Source: Taiwanofungus camphoratus (lineage: Eukaryota > Basidiomycota > Agaricomycetes > Polyporales > Taiwanofungaceae). From it: a stretch of DNA of 64,000 nucleotides. Made by a program: the position numbers and the translations under genes. The stretch spans positions 3,224,001-3,288,000 of the forward strand of contig CP021220.1 in the NCBI GenBank assembly GCA_003999685.1. Direction: 5' to 3'. The notes below the pieces were generated by a model, which was not told the DNA's origin, made no database searches, and was given only the letters and a program-made list of their open reading frames with translations. Of this stretch, positions 45,610 through 56,376 are shown in pieces (within the stretch, counting starts at the first letter, position 1; each line of letters opens with the position of its first letter).

Positions 45610-48600
45610 TTATGCAGTGACTTCGACGACCCTGTCGACTTCCATGGCGCCAGTACCAGGAACGCCGTCTTCGTCCTCGATCCCGTCAAATATCCCGTCA
45701 TCCATCTCTCCTAGCATGTAGTCCACAACGTAGCTATCCTGGAACAGCCGCTCCATCCTGGCCAGATGGCGCTCAGTATACGGGATCATCGCCTCCACCC
45801 AGTCCTTCAGCGCCGTCGCACCCGTGTCGTTGCGCTTGCGCACCACCGCGAGGCCGCCCGCGTCCGCGGTGACGCCCACCGCATCGCCCTCGCCGAACGC
45901 GCGCACGACATCCTCAGCGGCGCGCAGCTTCACGACCGCGTGCAGCACGCGCTGCGCGACGCCGCTCGTGCGCGCGCTCGCGTTCCACGCGCGGACGTAG
46001 CGCAGGAGGCGCGCGAGGTCCGCGCCGGCGAGCGTGCGGAGCACCTCGTCGACGGCGGGGTGCCCGGTGAGCGAGGGCGCGGAGGCGGAGGGGGCGACGG
46101 CGGGGGATGCGGTCGACTGGAGGCTCTTGAAGAGCGCGTGGAGGCGCCCGGGCTGCTCCATGGCGAGCGCGAGCTGGATCGCGTTGCGGTAGTCGTGGAG
46201 GGAGAGGTAGTTCAGGAAGTCTTGCTCTCTGGGGGGAGCGCGGTCTGTGAGCTTCCGTATGTGAGGATCGCCGGGACGGGGCTACTTACTTCTGCACCAT
46301 CTCGGCTCGTTTTGTCTCCTTCTCCATTTCCTGCTCTTCCGTGCAGTCTTCCCAGAACGTGACTACCGAATCGGCAGCCCCGGAGACGATGGTGGATTCA
46401 TCGGTACTTACGGCCAAAGCCCATACCTATGAGTGCATCAGGATGTGCTCTAAAATCAACAGATCCCTTCATGACCCACCTTATCTTCGTGGTTATCCAT
46501 AGTCGCCATGCATTCCTCCTCCCGTACGTTCCACAACTTGACCAGTCCGTCGCTGGCACTGCTGACCATCTGCATCCCCGTGTTTACAAAGTCGACGCGC
46601 AGCACAGAGTTCGTGTGCCCTTCGAATGTCTTCAGACACGAGAAGTCGTCCAAGCTCCAGAGCCTGACGGTTTTGTCTCCGCTCCCTGTCGCCAATACGC
46701 GCTCCGCACGCCCGAACCGGACGCACCACACGCCGCGCTTGTGGCCTTTGCACGTACCGAGCAGCCTGGTCTCGCCTCTCACCGAGCGCGACGAGCCGCT
46801 GCCAGTGACGACATAGTCTATTTCCCATACCTTCGCAGTCCGGTCTTGCGACCCAGACACCAGCAGCCGGTCGTTTGGCGCAACGTCCAGGGAGTTGATG
46901 TCCTTGTCGTGCGCTTTGTGTGTCGTAAGACTTTTGCACTTCACCGTCGCTTCCTCTTCGCCTTCCCCGGGGCCGACATACGTCGTAGGTACACCAGACA
47001 AATCCCACATCTTGATTGTACGATCTTGGCTGCCGGTAAACATGAAGCGCAGGTCTCCTCCCGCGGCTGTGTCTCCTGACTTCCGTGACATGGCGATAGC
47101 ACCGATGCTCTCGGCATGACCTTCGCAAAGCCCTACGCATCCCCATTCAGGTATCGACACACTGGCCTCTGCATCTTGCTGCCGTACAGGCGCCCATATC
47201 CTCGCCGAACGGTCTTTGCTTCCACTGGCAAGCACACGGCCTCCTGCACCGCGATCGAGGCAGAGGACGATCTCTGAGTGGCCAGACAGCAGTCGCGCAT
47301 CTAGCGACGAAGTAGAGTAGACACGAATCAAGGAAGAATTGGTTGCGAGCGCTACATGCGTGTCAGTGAGTTTGGATGAAGAGGGGCCTGCCTGGGGAGG
47401 GAGGTTGGGGGAGAGGAACGTGACGTCAATGACCTCGTCGTTGAATCCTATGAGCTGGCGAGTCAGCGATTGTGTCGACAGCGAGTGGAACAGGATGTTT
47501 TGGTCAGCATGAACGGAAACGATAGTAGATGTAGCTGGGATATAACTGTAGAAAAGCGTTAGTGTACAATCAACCCAACAATTGAGCGTCTTACATGCTA
47601 TCCACTATTTGTCTCTGTTCTTCCTGGTCTTCAGCGACTTCTTCATGTTCTTGCCCAAGCGTGAACAGAACATTGCCTTCCCTGGCATCCCATATTCTTA
47701 TCACGCCCTTCTCGCCCCCTGTGTATAGACGCAACTTTCCTGACCCTGACGGTGTCCCGGCAAGATCCTCATCCGGCCGTAAAAGACCCACGGCCTCGAC
47801 ACGCTCCAGAACAGGGATGGTCTTGGCAAGAACAGGTGAAGATGCCGTTTCTTTACCCTTTCCCTTGTTGCCTTTTGATCTTGTGCTGGACGGGGCCTTG
47901 GACGAGATATCCCATACTAGGACAACGGAATCCCGGCCTCCGCTGACGAGCCATTTGCCATCTGGAGAAACGTCCAGGCCGCGAGGAACGGAGACGTGAC
48001 CCTCAAGTACCGCCTCAGGCTTGGATGCCGTACCAGTCTTCGCAGCAGCGGCTGAAAGATCGAATATACGTATACGAGTGTCAACTGAGCCCGTGATCAG
48101 CTGCATTTTCTGTTCCACGCCGATGGCGGAAGGGTCAAATGGGTAGTTGAAGGTCAATGCACTGACAACTCCTCCGTGTCCTTTGAACACATGTGTGACA
48201 TATCCGCGCAGGATGTTCCAGACCTTGACCACACCGTCCGCAGAACCCGAAGCCAGGTAGGTCGAAGTAGGGTCCGCTTTGCAGACGTGCACTGGTGCAT
48301 CGTGTGCACGGGCTACAACGCGAATGGGCTGCACGGGTTTGCTGAGCGGGGCGAGCGATGAAGGTATCTCATAGATACGGAGGGCCAGAGACGAGGTGAA
48401 GAGTAGGAGATGCGTGCCGTCTGGAGTGACACATAACGAGGTTATAGATCCAGTGTCCTAATGATGAATGCTTCAAAGGCCTTATACACTTCCCAAAAAG
48501 ACAAAGAACATACCCCAGAAAACCGACATATCTCTTTTCCCGCCTGAAGATCGGTCAAAAGAGCCTCCTCTCCTACACATGTAAAGAGTTTGCTCCCGTC

Positions 48601-48745
48601 CTGAGTAACGGCGACAGGGCCTGCTGTATGCAACGGTGCAATCACCTGCGCCTTTTTAAAACTGCAAATCTTCAAAAGGGAGGTGCATAGGCATGGTTTT
48701 ATGTACTCACGCAGTCTTCAGCTTTGGTCGCAAAACGGGAGCCAT
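45610..48745 (-). CDS. UTP13: U3 snoRNP component UTP13 (TBL3 homologue)
   Basis: Part of the UTP-B subcomplex of the small-subunit processome, needed for early 18S rRNA processing in the nucleolus. Two WD40 propellers: the first begins after MAPVLRPKLKTAF with QVIAPLHTAGPVAVTQDGSK, then YLASGSADGVVKVWN, WLVSGGRDSVVLVWD and VRIWDAREGNVLF. The second has RVLASGSKDRSARIWA, FMFTGSQDRTIKMWD, LLVSGSQDRTAKVWE, VLATGSGDKTVRLWS, MVSSASDGLVKLWN and TIVSGAADSVVTFW. The C-terminal Utp13 domain reads QDFLNYLSLHDYRNAIQLAL, then PGRLHALFKSLQS, and ends with an acidic patch and VDRVVEVTA. About 900 residues in seven or so exons. The C-terminal exon (46161-45610) is very GC-rich, with an Ala/Arg-heavy composition. 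The start ATG directly precedes the conserved first strand. Confidence 0.95.
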
Positions 48746-50057
48746 CTTGAACACGATCGACCAATAGCCGAAGTTGCTGCTAAATTTTGGCTTTCTCGAC
48801 GAAAAGGGATTGTTATTTGTACTTGTTGTCCAGAAGCCTCTACGAAAATACTCCCGCCGCCCCGCACAATCGGAGCGCGCTTGCCGGCAACTTGGATGAA
48901 TCGGAGTTGTTTGTGTTCTCTTTTCTAGAATTTGTTAAAGCGCTCATAACGGGACCATGAAAGCACCCGTTTCTTTTCCATTTCGGTCTCAATGCCTTGA
49001 TGAAGATAGAACATCGATATAAGGTAGTTCATGCGGACGAGGACAAGGTGGCTCCAACTTGAAGCATCCGCATGATCATCTCCACTTCGCAATTTCCTTT
49101 ACTACACGTTTGTCCTAAGGTACTTCATTTTCCTGTTCTTTATATCAGAAGTGGTTCGTGGTTGACCATTGGATCAGTGAATGTGTGTCTGCAGGCGGTT
49201 CCTTCCATGATACGTTATTCATCAGCTTGCTGTAGTCCAGCTCGACGCTGATTCTATCAAGCCCATTTATTTTATTATGCTTTTGTTGCAACTACCGAAT
49301 GGAGATGCCCAGCCCTTGGTGAGCTTTGAATTATCTGAATCAGTGAATAAGAAAATTTCTAGGCTGAACACCAGTTTGCGGCTATAACCCATTCTAACAA
49401 AGTTAAGAAGGATTATTTCTTTCTCTTATGTCTCCTACACCCCTAGCGCGACGCAGGAATGCGTTGAATTTGCTCCTTTCGTATATGTCGGAATCGGACA
49501 ATGAAACTGCCACATGCTTGCTCGCGGCAGGAAGCTTTCCTGATCTGCTGTTGGTCGCTATCTACCCTTTTCTGGGTCTCATAATATCGTTTGATCCTGT
49601 GCTGACCATCGATGTCATTTATTGTCCGCATCGTCCTGCAGAAAGTGCTGAAGTCTGTTAGTGTCAATAATGCATTCTTCAGAAAAGCAGAGCAAAGCTG
49701 GGCTCGCTGCAGCGGACATTCTGTCAGCGTCTTCAGATAAAATGCTCAGATCTCACCGGATTCCGGTGGAGCATGGGACAAGGCCCATTTCTGGGCCTTA
49801 ATTTCCAACTGCGCACAAGGATACCGAAGCCACTGGGCATTACTAACACGAGTGGCATCATGACACCAGCCTCCCTCTCTCCATCATAATTTCCATTCAT
49901 ATTCCCGTGTCCTGCGACAGTGAAGAGCAACAAAAAATAAAGTACAATAACCTATAACCCATCCAAACGAAAGAAAGTGATACAAAGGAAGCCTAGGAGC
50001 GATGATTTTTCTAGCTGCAAGATGTAGAGCGCTGGATTGTCGACAAGGTCGTGCATT
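48746..50057. other. Intergenic, 1.3 kb
   Basis: No supported gene; a 77-codon plus frame at 49428 has no domain. Two adjacent hairpins lie at 49754-49768 and 49780-49799, on the 3' side of the forkhead gene. Confidence 0.4.
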
Positions 50058-51417
50058 TTATGATCTCGAAGATGAATAGCCAGGTGGTCTCCTCTGCAAT
50101 TGGTATGCTCTCAATGCCTCTTCAGCCGCGAGTCTTAGTCTTGCTTCTTCCTCCGCAATGTGCTCCGCCTCGCGCCGCCTCCTGGTCTCCTCCTCCAGTC
50201 TGCTCTCAAGTATCCTCAATGCCACTCTGATGCCCTGCGCGTCAGCTCGTGCCTCGACCAGGTCATTGGACAATCGGGCCACTGCGTCAGTCGACTGCCG
50301 CCTCAGCCCCGCCATCTCCATCTTTAGTCGCTCAATGACAGCATCCTTAGTTTCGATGATCCCGTAGCTAGAGAAGGCCCCATATAGCACCGACCGGTTT
50401 GGTGGACACGCCACCGTGCTTGAGCTCGAGCTGGGCACCCGTGGGTATCGATAGTGCAGGTCATCTTCACTCTCGTAATCGTCGTCAGATATGTGAGTGC
50501 CCTCCGCCTCTGCCTCCTCCTCCCACTCTCCATCTTCGTCTTCTTCGTCATCATAAGCCCCACGAGACCGCAGGCTGGACATCTGACTGAACGACCGACT
50601 GTCGACAGGTCTTAGTGTAGGCGGATGCGAACGCTCGGGCATCTTTTCCTGGGATTTGGGGGTCATTCCTGGTATCGGCGTCATGTATGCGTAGTTCACG
50701 CTGGAAGTAGCTTGGGTGACGCCACCGTCTGGTGGAGCGTCTTTATTTGCTCGGCCTCGTTTCCGAGGCCTCTTTGTACCAGGGGGAGCATCAAGGTTGA
50801 CAGTCCAATAAGAGCCAAACCCGGGGTCTGTGGCGGGCCTTGGTTGGCGTTCAAACAATCGATTGAGCGATAGGTGGTGTCGAACGGATTGCTAAGGCAC
50901 AATTGTCAATGATTCTTCACAAGCCTATGGCGCTTTATGCGAGAATGACTGAAAAGGCTTTACCTTCCAAGCTGGACCGGCCGTCTTGTAGTACGGATAT
51001 TTCTTCTCCATTGCGGCGTAAATTTCGCGAATAGTCAGGCGCTTTTTTGGACTGCCTAGGATGGCGCAGCGCAATATAACGGGGAGTGTATGCTGAGGCC
51101 TGCCATCGGTGTCGGGGAGGCATGTAAGGGTGTCGGGACAGTTCGGATGGGGTATGTGCGGCTTGATAGTAATGTCGGTCTGTGTGTAGTATGTCTCGTC
51201 GATCGCCTGGCGTTCATTTGTATTTTCTACGGGTGAAGAAGTGCTGCTACTGGGCGAGCGGGATTGCTGTACCCTGTGCAAAGCATGGTGAGAGCCGAGG
51301 GGGACGACAAAGGGGATAAAGGGGAAAACCCGGGGTGGGTGAGGCGTACCTGAGGCTATATTCGCGACTGCTCTCCGGGTTGAGGAGATTGTTGAGGCTT
51401 GTCATAGAGCGTTTCAT
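50058..51417 (-). CDS. Forkhead-box transcription factor
   Basis: Nuclear DNA-binding protein. It starts MKRSMTSLNNLLNPESSREY, continues in the next exon with QSRSPSSSTSSPVENTNERQ, then the forkhead domain (about residues 70-150): RPQHTLPVILRCAILGSPKK, RLTIREIYAAMEKKYPYYKT, GPAWKQSVRHHLSLNRLFER and PGFGSYWTVN, with the recognition helix WKQSVRHHLSLN intact. A basic stretch KRPRKRGRANK follows (likely nuclear import), then an acidic linker (DDEEDEDGEWEEEAEAEG) and a C-terminal coiled coil (ERLKMEMAGLRRQSTDAVAR onward), possibly for dimerisation. About 410 residues, three or four exons. The forkhead plus C-terminal coiled coil resembles no characterised yeast Fkh exactly, since no FHA domain is present. 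The ATG at 51405 is an alternative start. Confidence 0.92.
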
Positions 51418-52210
51418 GCAACTTCTAAGAATCGAGAGTGGCTGGAGGGAAGTAAAAGGAAAACGTTTGTGGCCGAAGTTGTGCTTGTGGGTCCACCCAG
51501 CAAGTGTAACCACTCATTGTTCTCTATCAGATCCGCACCCCGATGATTCTCAGCATCGACAAACCGCGTGCCTCACGCGTGGACGTCCCGCTTTGGAAGG
51601 TCTCGTCGCGACCTTGTAGATCGACTATTATGTCTTGAATCTTCTCGTCTTTAACACCCTCACGGCCCACACAAAGGTATCAATTGCAGAAGCGGTGAAG
51701 ATCAATCGACTCGGAAGTTACGGAAGATGGTGGCAGAGAACAAGGACGAAGGAGTCGTTTGTCGGCCGTTCGGCGCTCGGTGATGGAAGAGCTGCAAGAA
51801 GAACTCTCCGAAACAGACTCCCACCAAAGATTGCAAATGCTTACGGTGTATTATCAGATAGGTTATCTTCCTTGAATCCTGAGTATACAGAAGCGCACTA
51901 CTTCGTCACCTGGCCCAGTTCTACCCAGACTCCGACTTCGCCATTGCATTGGATGCGATAATCTCCAATAATTCACTCGTAGACCATACTTCAGATGTGA
52001 ACTCTCCCACTACTATCGATGCCGAATGCTTTTTAATCAATTCTGCAATCAATAGCGACTTGACTAAATATACATTGTGTAGATTGACCTTAAATCAGTC
52101 CGTCAGCACCCCACTTTCTCCAGTCCACCCTCAATCCGGCCGTCATACAATAGCGTCTGTACGCATGCACAACCGGACCGTCAACTTCAGTCGATGTTAT
52201 CCAGATACCC
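51418..52210. other. Intergenic, forkhead promoter side
   Basis: A 108-codon plus frame (51635-51961) and a 92-codon one (51949-52227) have no domain and overlap the promoter of the forkhead gene and the 3' flank of NIPSNAP. Nothing else recognised. Confidence 0.4.
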
Positions 52211-53528
52211 TCACTTCAGAGGACTAAATGGCAGCGGTTCAAGAATGATAGAATCCATCAGCATGGAATATTCTGCAGTCTGGTGATGATATTAGGGTTC
52301 TGTCTACATGGAAGAGAAGACTACTCCACCTTTGACACTGTCTCCGACCAACCATCCAGTTTCCATGCCCTTTCACGGGTGTCCTTTCTCGTCTGAAGGT
52401 CACTGCAAAGGATCACATTTGTGGAGCGTAAGCTAGAGTAGGACAAACCGCGCAGAACATACGGATATTGCCACATGTGGTGAACCTGGTGTAGGCGCCC
52501 AACTTGCGAGAACCATGCACCGACAGGTTCCACAAATTTCCGGCGGGCCTCAATGCCTTTTCGCCTGAATGGCATCGGAAAGACGGGACGGGGGAGCGGT
52601 GAGCTAACATTGGATTGGGTGAATGGGTGAATGGGTTACCATGCATGCTCCCATTGCAGCAGGGTTCCCGGATGTAATTGGTACGTGCGAAGCTCAAAGA
52701 TTCCACCCTCAGAGTGAGGAGGGGCAGTTGGGAAAAAAGCAAACTCTTGGCAGAGTTGAGATGAACGGGAAGTAAGGTACGGTATCATCTGCTTGTAAGC
52801 CTTCAGGTGCTAATGATCGTAGACCACTATCTTCATCGTTCAAGGTGAGCCTACAAATATGTGACTCACATCAGAGTTCAGAATCTTCGCAGTCGTGCTA
52901 TCGTAGCCAGTGTAATTCTCGTACTCGAGTATATGAACTGCGGGGCAGCCTTGACTCAGAAATATATGCTATGGAGACATGCAAGCACAGCTTACAGAAC
53001 GTATCTTGCTCTCCCACTATGGCCTCCCAGCTTCCGCTTAATTTCACGTGCAGTTCAGGATCTTCCTTGATCGCTGTGTAGTACTTCTCACTGAGAATGT
53101 TTGTAAACACGCTATAGTACGCAGGATACACCTAAGCTAGAAACCTACGCCGCTTTCTTGTAATCTTCAACAGCATCTGGTTTGACTCGGTGAACTAGCC
53201 GCATCGGATTTCATAGAGGTTCAGACAAAGACTCCGCCACCATCCTCATCTTATCGACGAGACTCACCCTCAAAGCCGTGCACATACTTGCCTCGCGCAA
53301 CCAGGCGGGAATGCTGCTGAACCTGAACATCTCCTTCTTGCTTTGCCTCAGGTGAGCCATGGAGGATTGACTACCAACCATTTTTTTCAAATAGGGTAAT
53401 CGTGGTGAGCGAAGCCGCGTCAGCCCATGCTGTAGACCAGACTACTTCACCTGCACCGAAATCGCTCGTCTGCCTTCCAGAGGCACTAGTCTTGGCTTGA
53501 GACTTCGAGCACGAGTGAAAGACAACAT
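52211..53528 (-). CDS. Mitochondrial NIPSNAP family protein
   Basis: Ferredoxin-like fold protein of mitochondria; animal NIPSNAP1/2 act as mitophagy tags, while the fungal role is unproven. The first exon encodes a classic presequence, MLSFTRARSLKPRLVPLEGR with RAISVQ. Then come HGSPEAKQEGDVQVQQHSRL, VARGKYVHGFE, HRVKPDAVEDYKKAA, EKYYTAIKEDPELHVKLSGS, WEAIVGEQDTFC, and after a gap of short exons RRKFVEPVGAWFSQVGRLHQ, VHHMWQYP, TRKDTRERAWKLDGWSETVS and the end MLMDSIILEPLPFSPLK. Six or more exons, about 300 residues. The start is chosen for the presequence. It is divergent from the gene at 53772, 243 bases between starts. Confidence 0.92.
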
Positions 53529-53771
53529 TGAAAGAACGGGCGAAGGAACGTTGTTATTGATTGCGACGACAAGTGTCGTTACGGCCGAAAGCTGCAGGCA
53601 GCTATACTGGCGGCGACTGAACGCTCGCTTGCAGCAGGCCGGGGTCAGAAGGTGATGAGTGCGGGGGCAACAGACATGTGAACGATGCCACGTGTGGACC
53701 ATTGCCAGATTGGGATCGGCGCCGCCCATCCTCTTGTCCACTTCTCATTTCGTTCATTCAGTCCAGCCGCT

Positions 53772-55721
53772 ATGTACACCTGGAAGCAGATATTTCGGGT
53801 CGTGCAAACAATTGCAGTGCCTATACTTTTGTCGTTTGTGATCAATCACTTTGCTTCGAAGACGAAGGACTCGGGCCCTCCTCCGTCGACATTCGTACCT
53901 ATCCTCCGAGATATAGGCTTTGTCCCTCGAAAGTTCCCAGTAACTTATCGCCTTGACTCTTCCGACTTCCAAGACTACGAGCGGGTGCAGGATGTCACAA
54001 CGGGTGCTCCTGACACAACAGCAGTTGTACTGAACTGGGCTCGCTTTCCAAACGTTCTCTTGATCACGTCCCTTTTATGTGGACCTTGGCTTGATGACAC
54101 CATCTCCCAAGTATATATTTGGAATAACAGCCCGAAAAGATATACATATGAAGTGTGGAAGCTATAAACTTGGTCTTCGTGCATCCATCATACCAACTGT
54201 ATCTGTTCTGTCAGGATTTCAAGAACACCGGCTGTACCAAAGAGAAATTAAAAATACACAATGCACCCAGTAATGTGTATTTTCAAGGTCGCTTCATGGC
54301 CTGCGGTCAATCAAATACTCCATACTGCTTTATCCAGGTGCAATCTGTTTCTCGATTAGATCGCTACTACATAGTAACACCTCTGAGCTCGTAGGATGAT
54401 GACTATCTCGTACGCCCTGAGATCATACGGGCGCTTCGTGCGCGTATTGGCAGGTCTGATTCGCCTCATGCGATCCATCTCCTCCCTCCACACGAGCACC
54501 TCTCGACGTCTCTCCGCGAAATCCACGTCTCCAAACCCGATCCGTCATACCGCTCGGACATGCACACATCTTTCGCCTGGCTGGGTCATGGGACCATCAT
54601 GCATCGGTCTCAAGCAGAAGATTTTATGTTCATGATGCGCCGGCTGCGCGCCTCGCCGGACGAGATGAAAATGGCCGATAACTACTTCACGATCTTGAGC
54701 AACCGTGTCCCTGAGATCTGGTTCGATCAAGATTTCGGACTGGGAGGAGGCCATGCTTTCACGGTGGGACCTGAAGGAGACGAAAGAAATACGAGACACA
54801 TCGTCGGTCTGCTTCCTATACTTGCAATCAGGAAAGCTCGTTAACTGAGCGATCACTTGTAGCAAAGAGCTATTCAGTATCTGGATGCTATTGCACACTG
54901 TAATGCTGCCTCCTGTCCAACCACGGATGTCAGTGCTCAACGGGCGAAGATGCCTTATACTTCCGTCGGAGGTCATCCTCCGCCAATATCCTGGACCCGC
55001 GCAGCATGCAGCGGCTCCTCGTGCATCCTAGAGACTAACATTCGCTTACTTCCCGACGCTGTCTCGCACACCAGCGACAGTATTGAGCACATGTTAAGCG
55101 TTGGAGAGAAGAACTTCGAGGTGTTGGGTGAAGCAGGAAAACAGCACTATCAAGAACACCCGCCTTCTCACGCCGTAGACACTCACGCAGATACATTTTT
55201 CCAAAGCCCAGACGGTACGTCGAAATGCTTTGTTTGGACATTTCCATCCCTTGAGATTTATCCTCCTATCAGATGCCAAGAAGGGCGATATTGTTTTGAT
55301 AGATGTCCTTGCGGATGTCAGCAACGTACACGAATGGAACACAATAGAAATGGTTTGGCTCGTGGACCCGAGCACTGAGAAGGTGCTCAAAGCCAGTACC
55401 TTTGAGTCATCTCTGAATAATGAGATTTGGGTAAGTCTTCGCACGCTGTCATTTTCTAGTGCGCACTCTTAGATCACGATGGTGTTCCAGCGTAAAGCAG
55501 CCCATCAACCAATCTGCGATGACACCAACATAGAAAGTCCGATAGACAGCAGCATAACAGGTGCCACATTCAAGACCTACCTGCGCGAATGCAGCATTCA
55601 AATGGTCATTGCCTCCAACGCTCTGCACTTGCGTGCAACCGGTCGCTACTTCAGAGCGAGGCTGGAGGAGGACCAGACTGAACGTTGGACAGTATACGAA
55701 GTTTGGCTGCGGGGCCTGTGA
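53772..55721 (+). CDS. Putative type II membrane glycosyltransferase
   Basis: It starts MYTWKQIFRVVQTIAVPILL then SFVINHFASK: a short cytosolic end and a single membrane helix (about residues 8-26), so the body would lie in the Golgi or ER lumen. Then RFPNVLLITSLLCG, SQVYIWNNSPKRYTYEDFKN, CGQSNTPYCFIQDDDYLVRP, in which QDDDY resembles the metal-binding DxD of GT-A transferases, HTSFAWLGHGTIMHRSQAED, NYFTILSNRVPEIWFDQDFG, and a C-terminal part with GDIVLIDVLADVSNVHEWNT, IEMVWLVDPSTEKVLKASTF and ERWTVYEVWLRGL. Six exons, about 520 residues. The fold assignment is inference: layout and DDD motif fit, but I cannot name a CAZy family. An in-frame ATG at 53685 would place 29 polar residues before the helix. 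Confidence 0.68.
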
Positions 55722-56376
55722 GATGTGTATCTGTAGGCACTGCCTGGACGCATAAGTCGGATGCATGCTTAGAAGCTGTATAATAGAGCAGAGACCTAGG
55801 TCACGGCCAAAAAGGAAATTTTCTTACGTTTCCGCCGCCTGATTGGCCGATAACCGAGACCTAAGGTCTCCGCAGATACACTCTAATAGCTTTTTGACTT
55901 GCCTCACTAGACCACAGTCTAACATACTCATCTGAGACGTTGCGCAAGCAGAGTGATTTATTATTTCCTAGTCGGGATTGTTCGGAACCTAGCGCGCTCA
56001 CGACCCAGTGTCCATGGAGACTCTCCAGATCACTCACACCAAGTACTAGTAAAGCAACCTCGGCATCTTCACCTGTTGTCGGATGTCCACCATTGACAGT
56101 CTTCTGAACTTTGCATCTCCTATCCAAAGCGACGGGGACGTGGTTCATGACATCTCTTTTGTGTCCTGCCAGCCTTTTTGTACATGTGTACTTGGTTGAC
56201 CTCACATTTGACATCATACATGAAGGCAATAAATCCGATAACATAGAGGGGTTAATTAAAACAATCCGTGCTCGCACCGACATCCCCGCATGCGTGGGGT
56301 TGGCATTCATTCCTTACAATTGCAGCCACCGACTCAAAGCAGCCTGCCGGCGCTCGTATACTCCTTCCCTCATGCC
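55722..56376. other. Intergenic, nothing supported
   Basis: Frames on both strands (for example 56310-55861 minus, 149 codons) carry no recognised domain. Confidence 0.4.

Noticed and set aside
45766-46362. 198-codon plus frame antisense to UTP13
   Set aside because: A shadow of the GC-rich UTP13 C-terminal exon, Arg/Ala-biased and without domains.
51635-52227. Two plus frames between forkhead and NIPSNAP
   Set aside because: No domains and they overlap the 3' end of the NIPSNAP gene.
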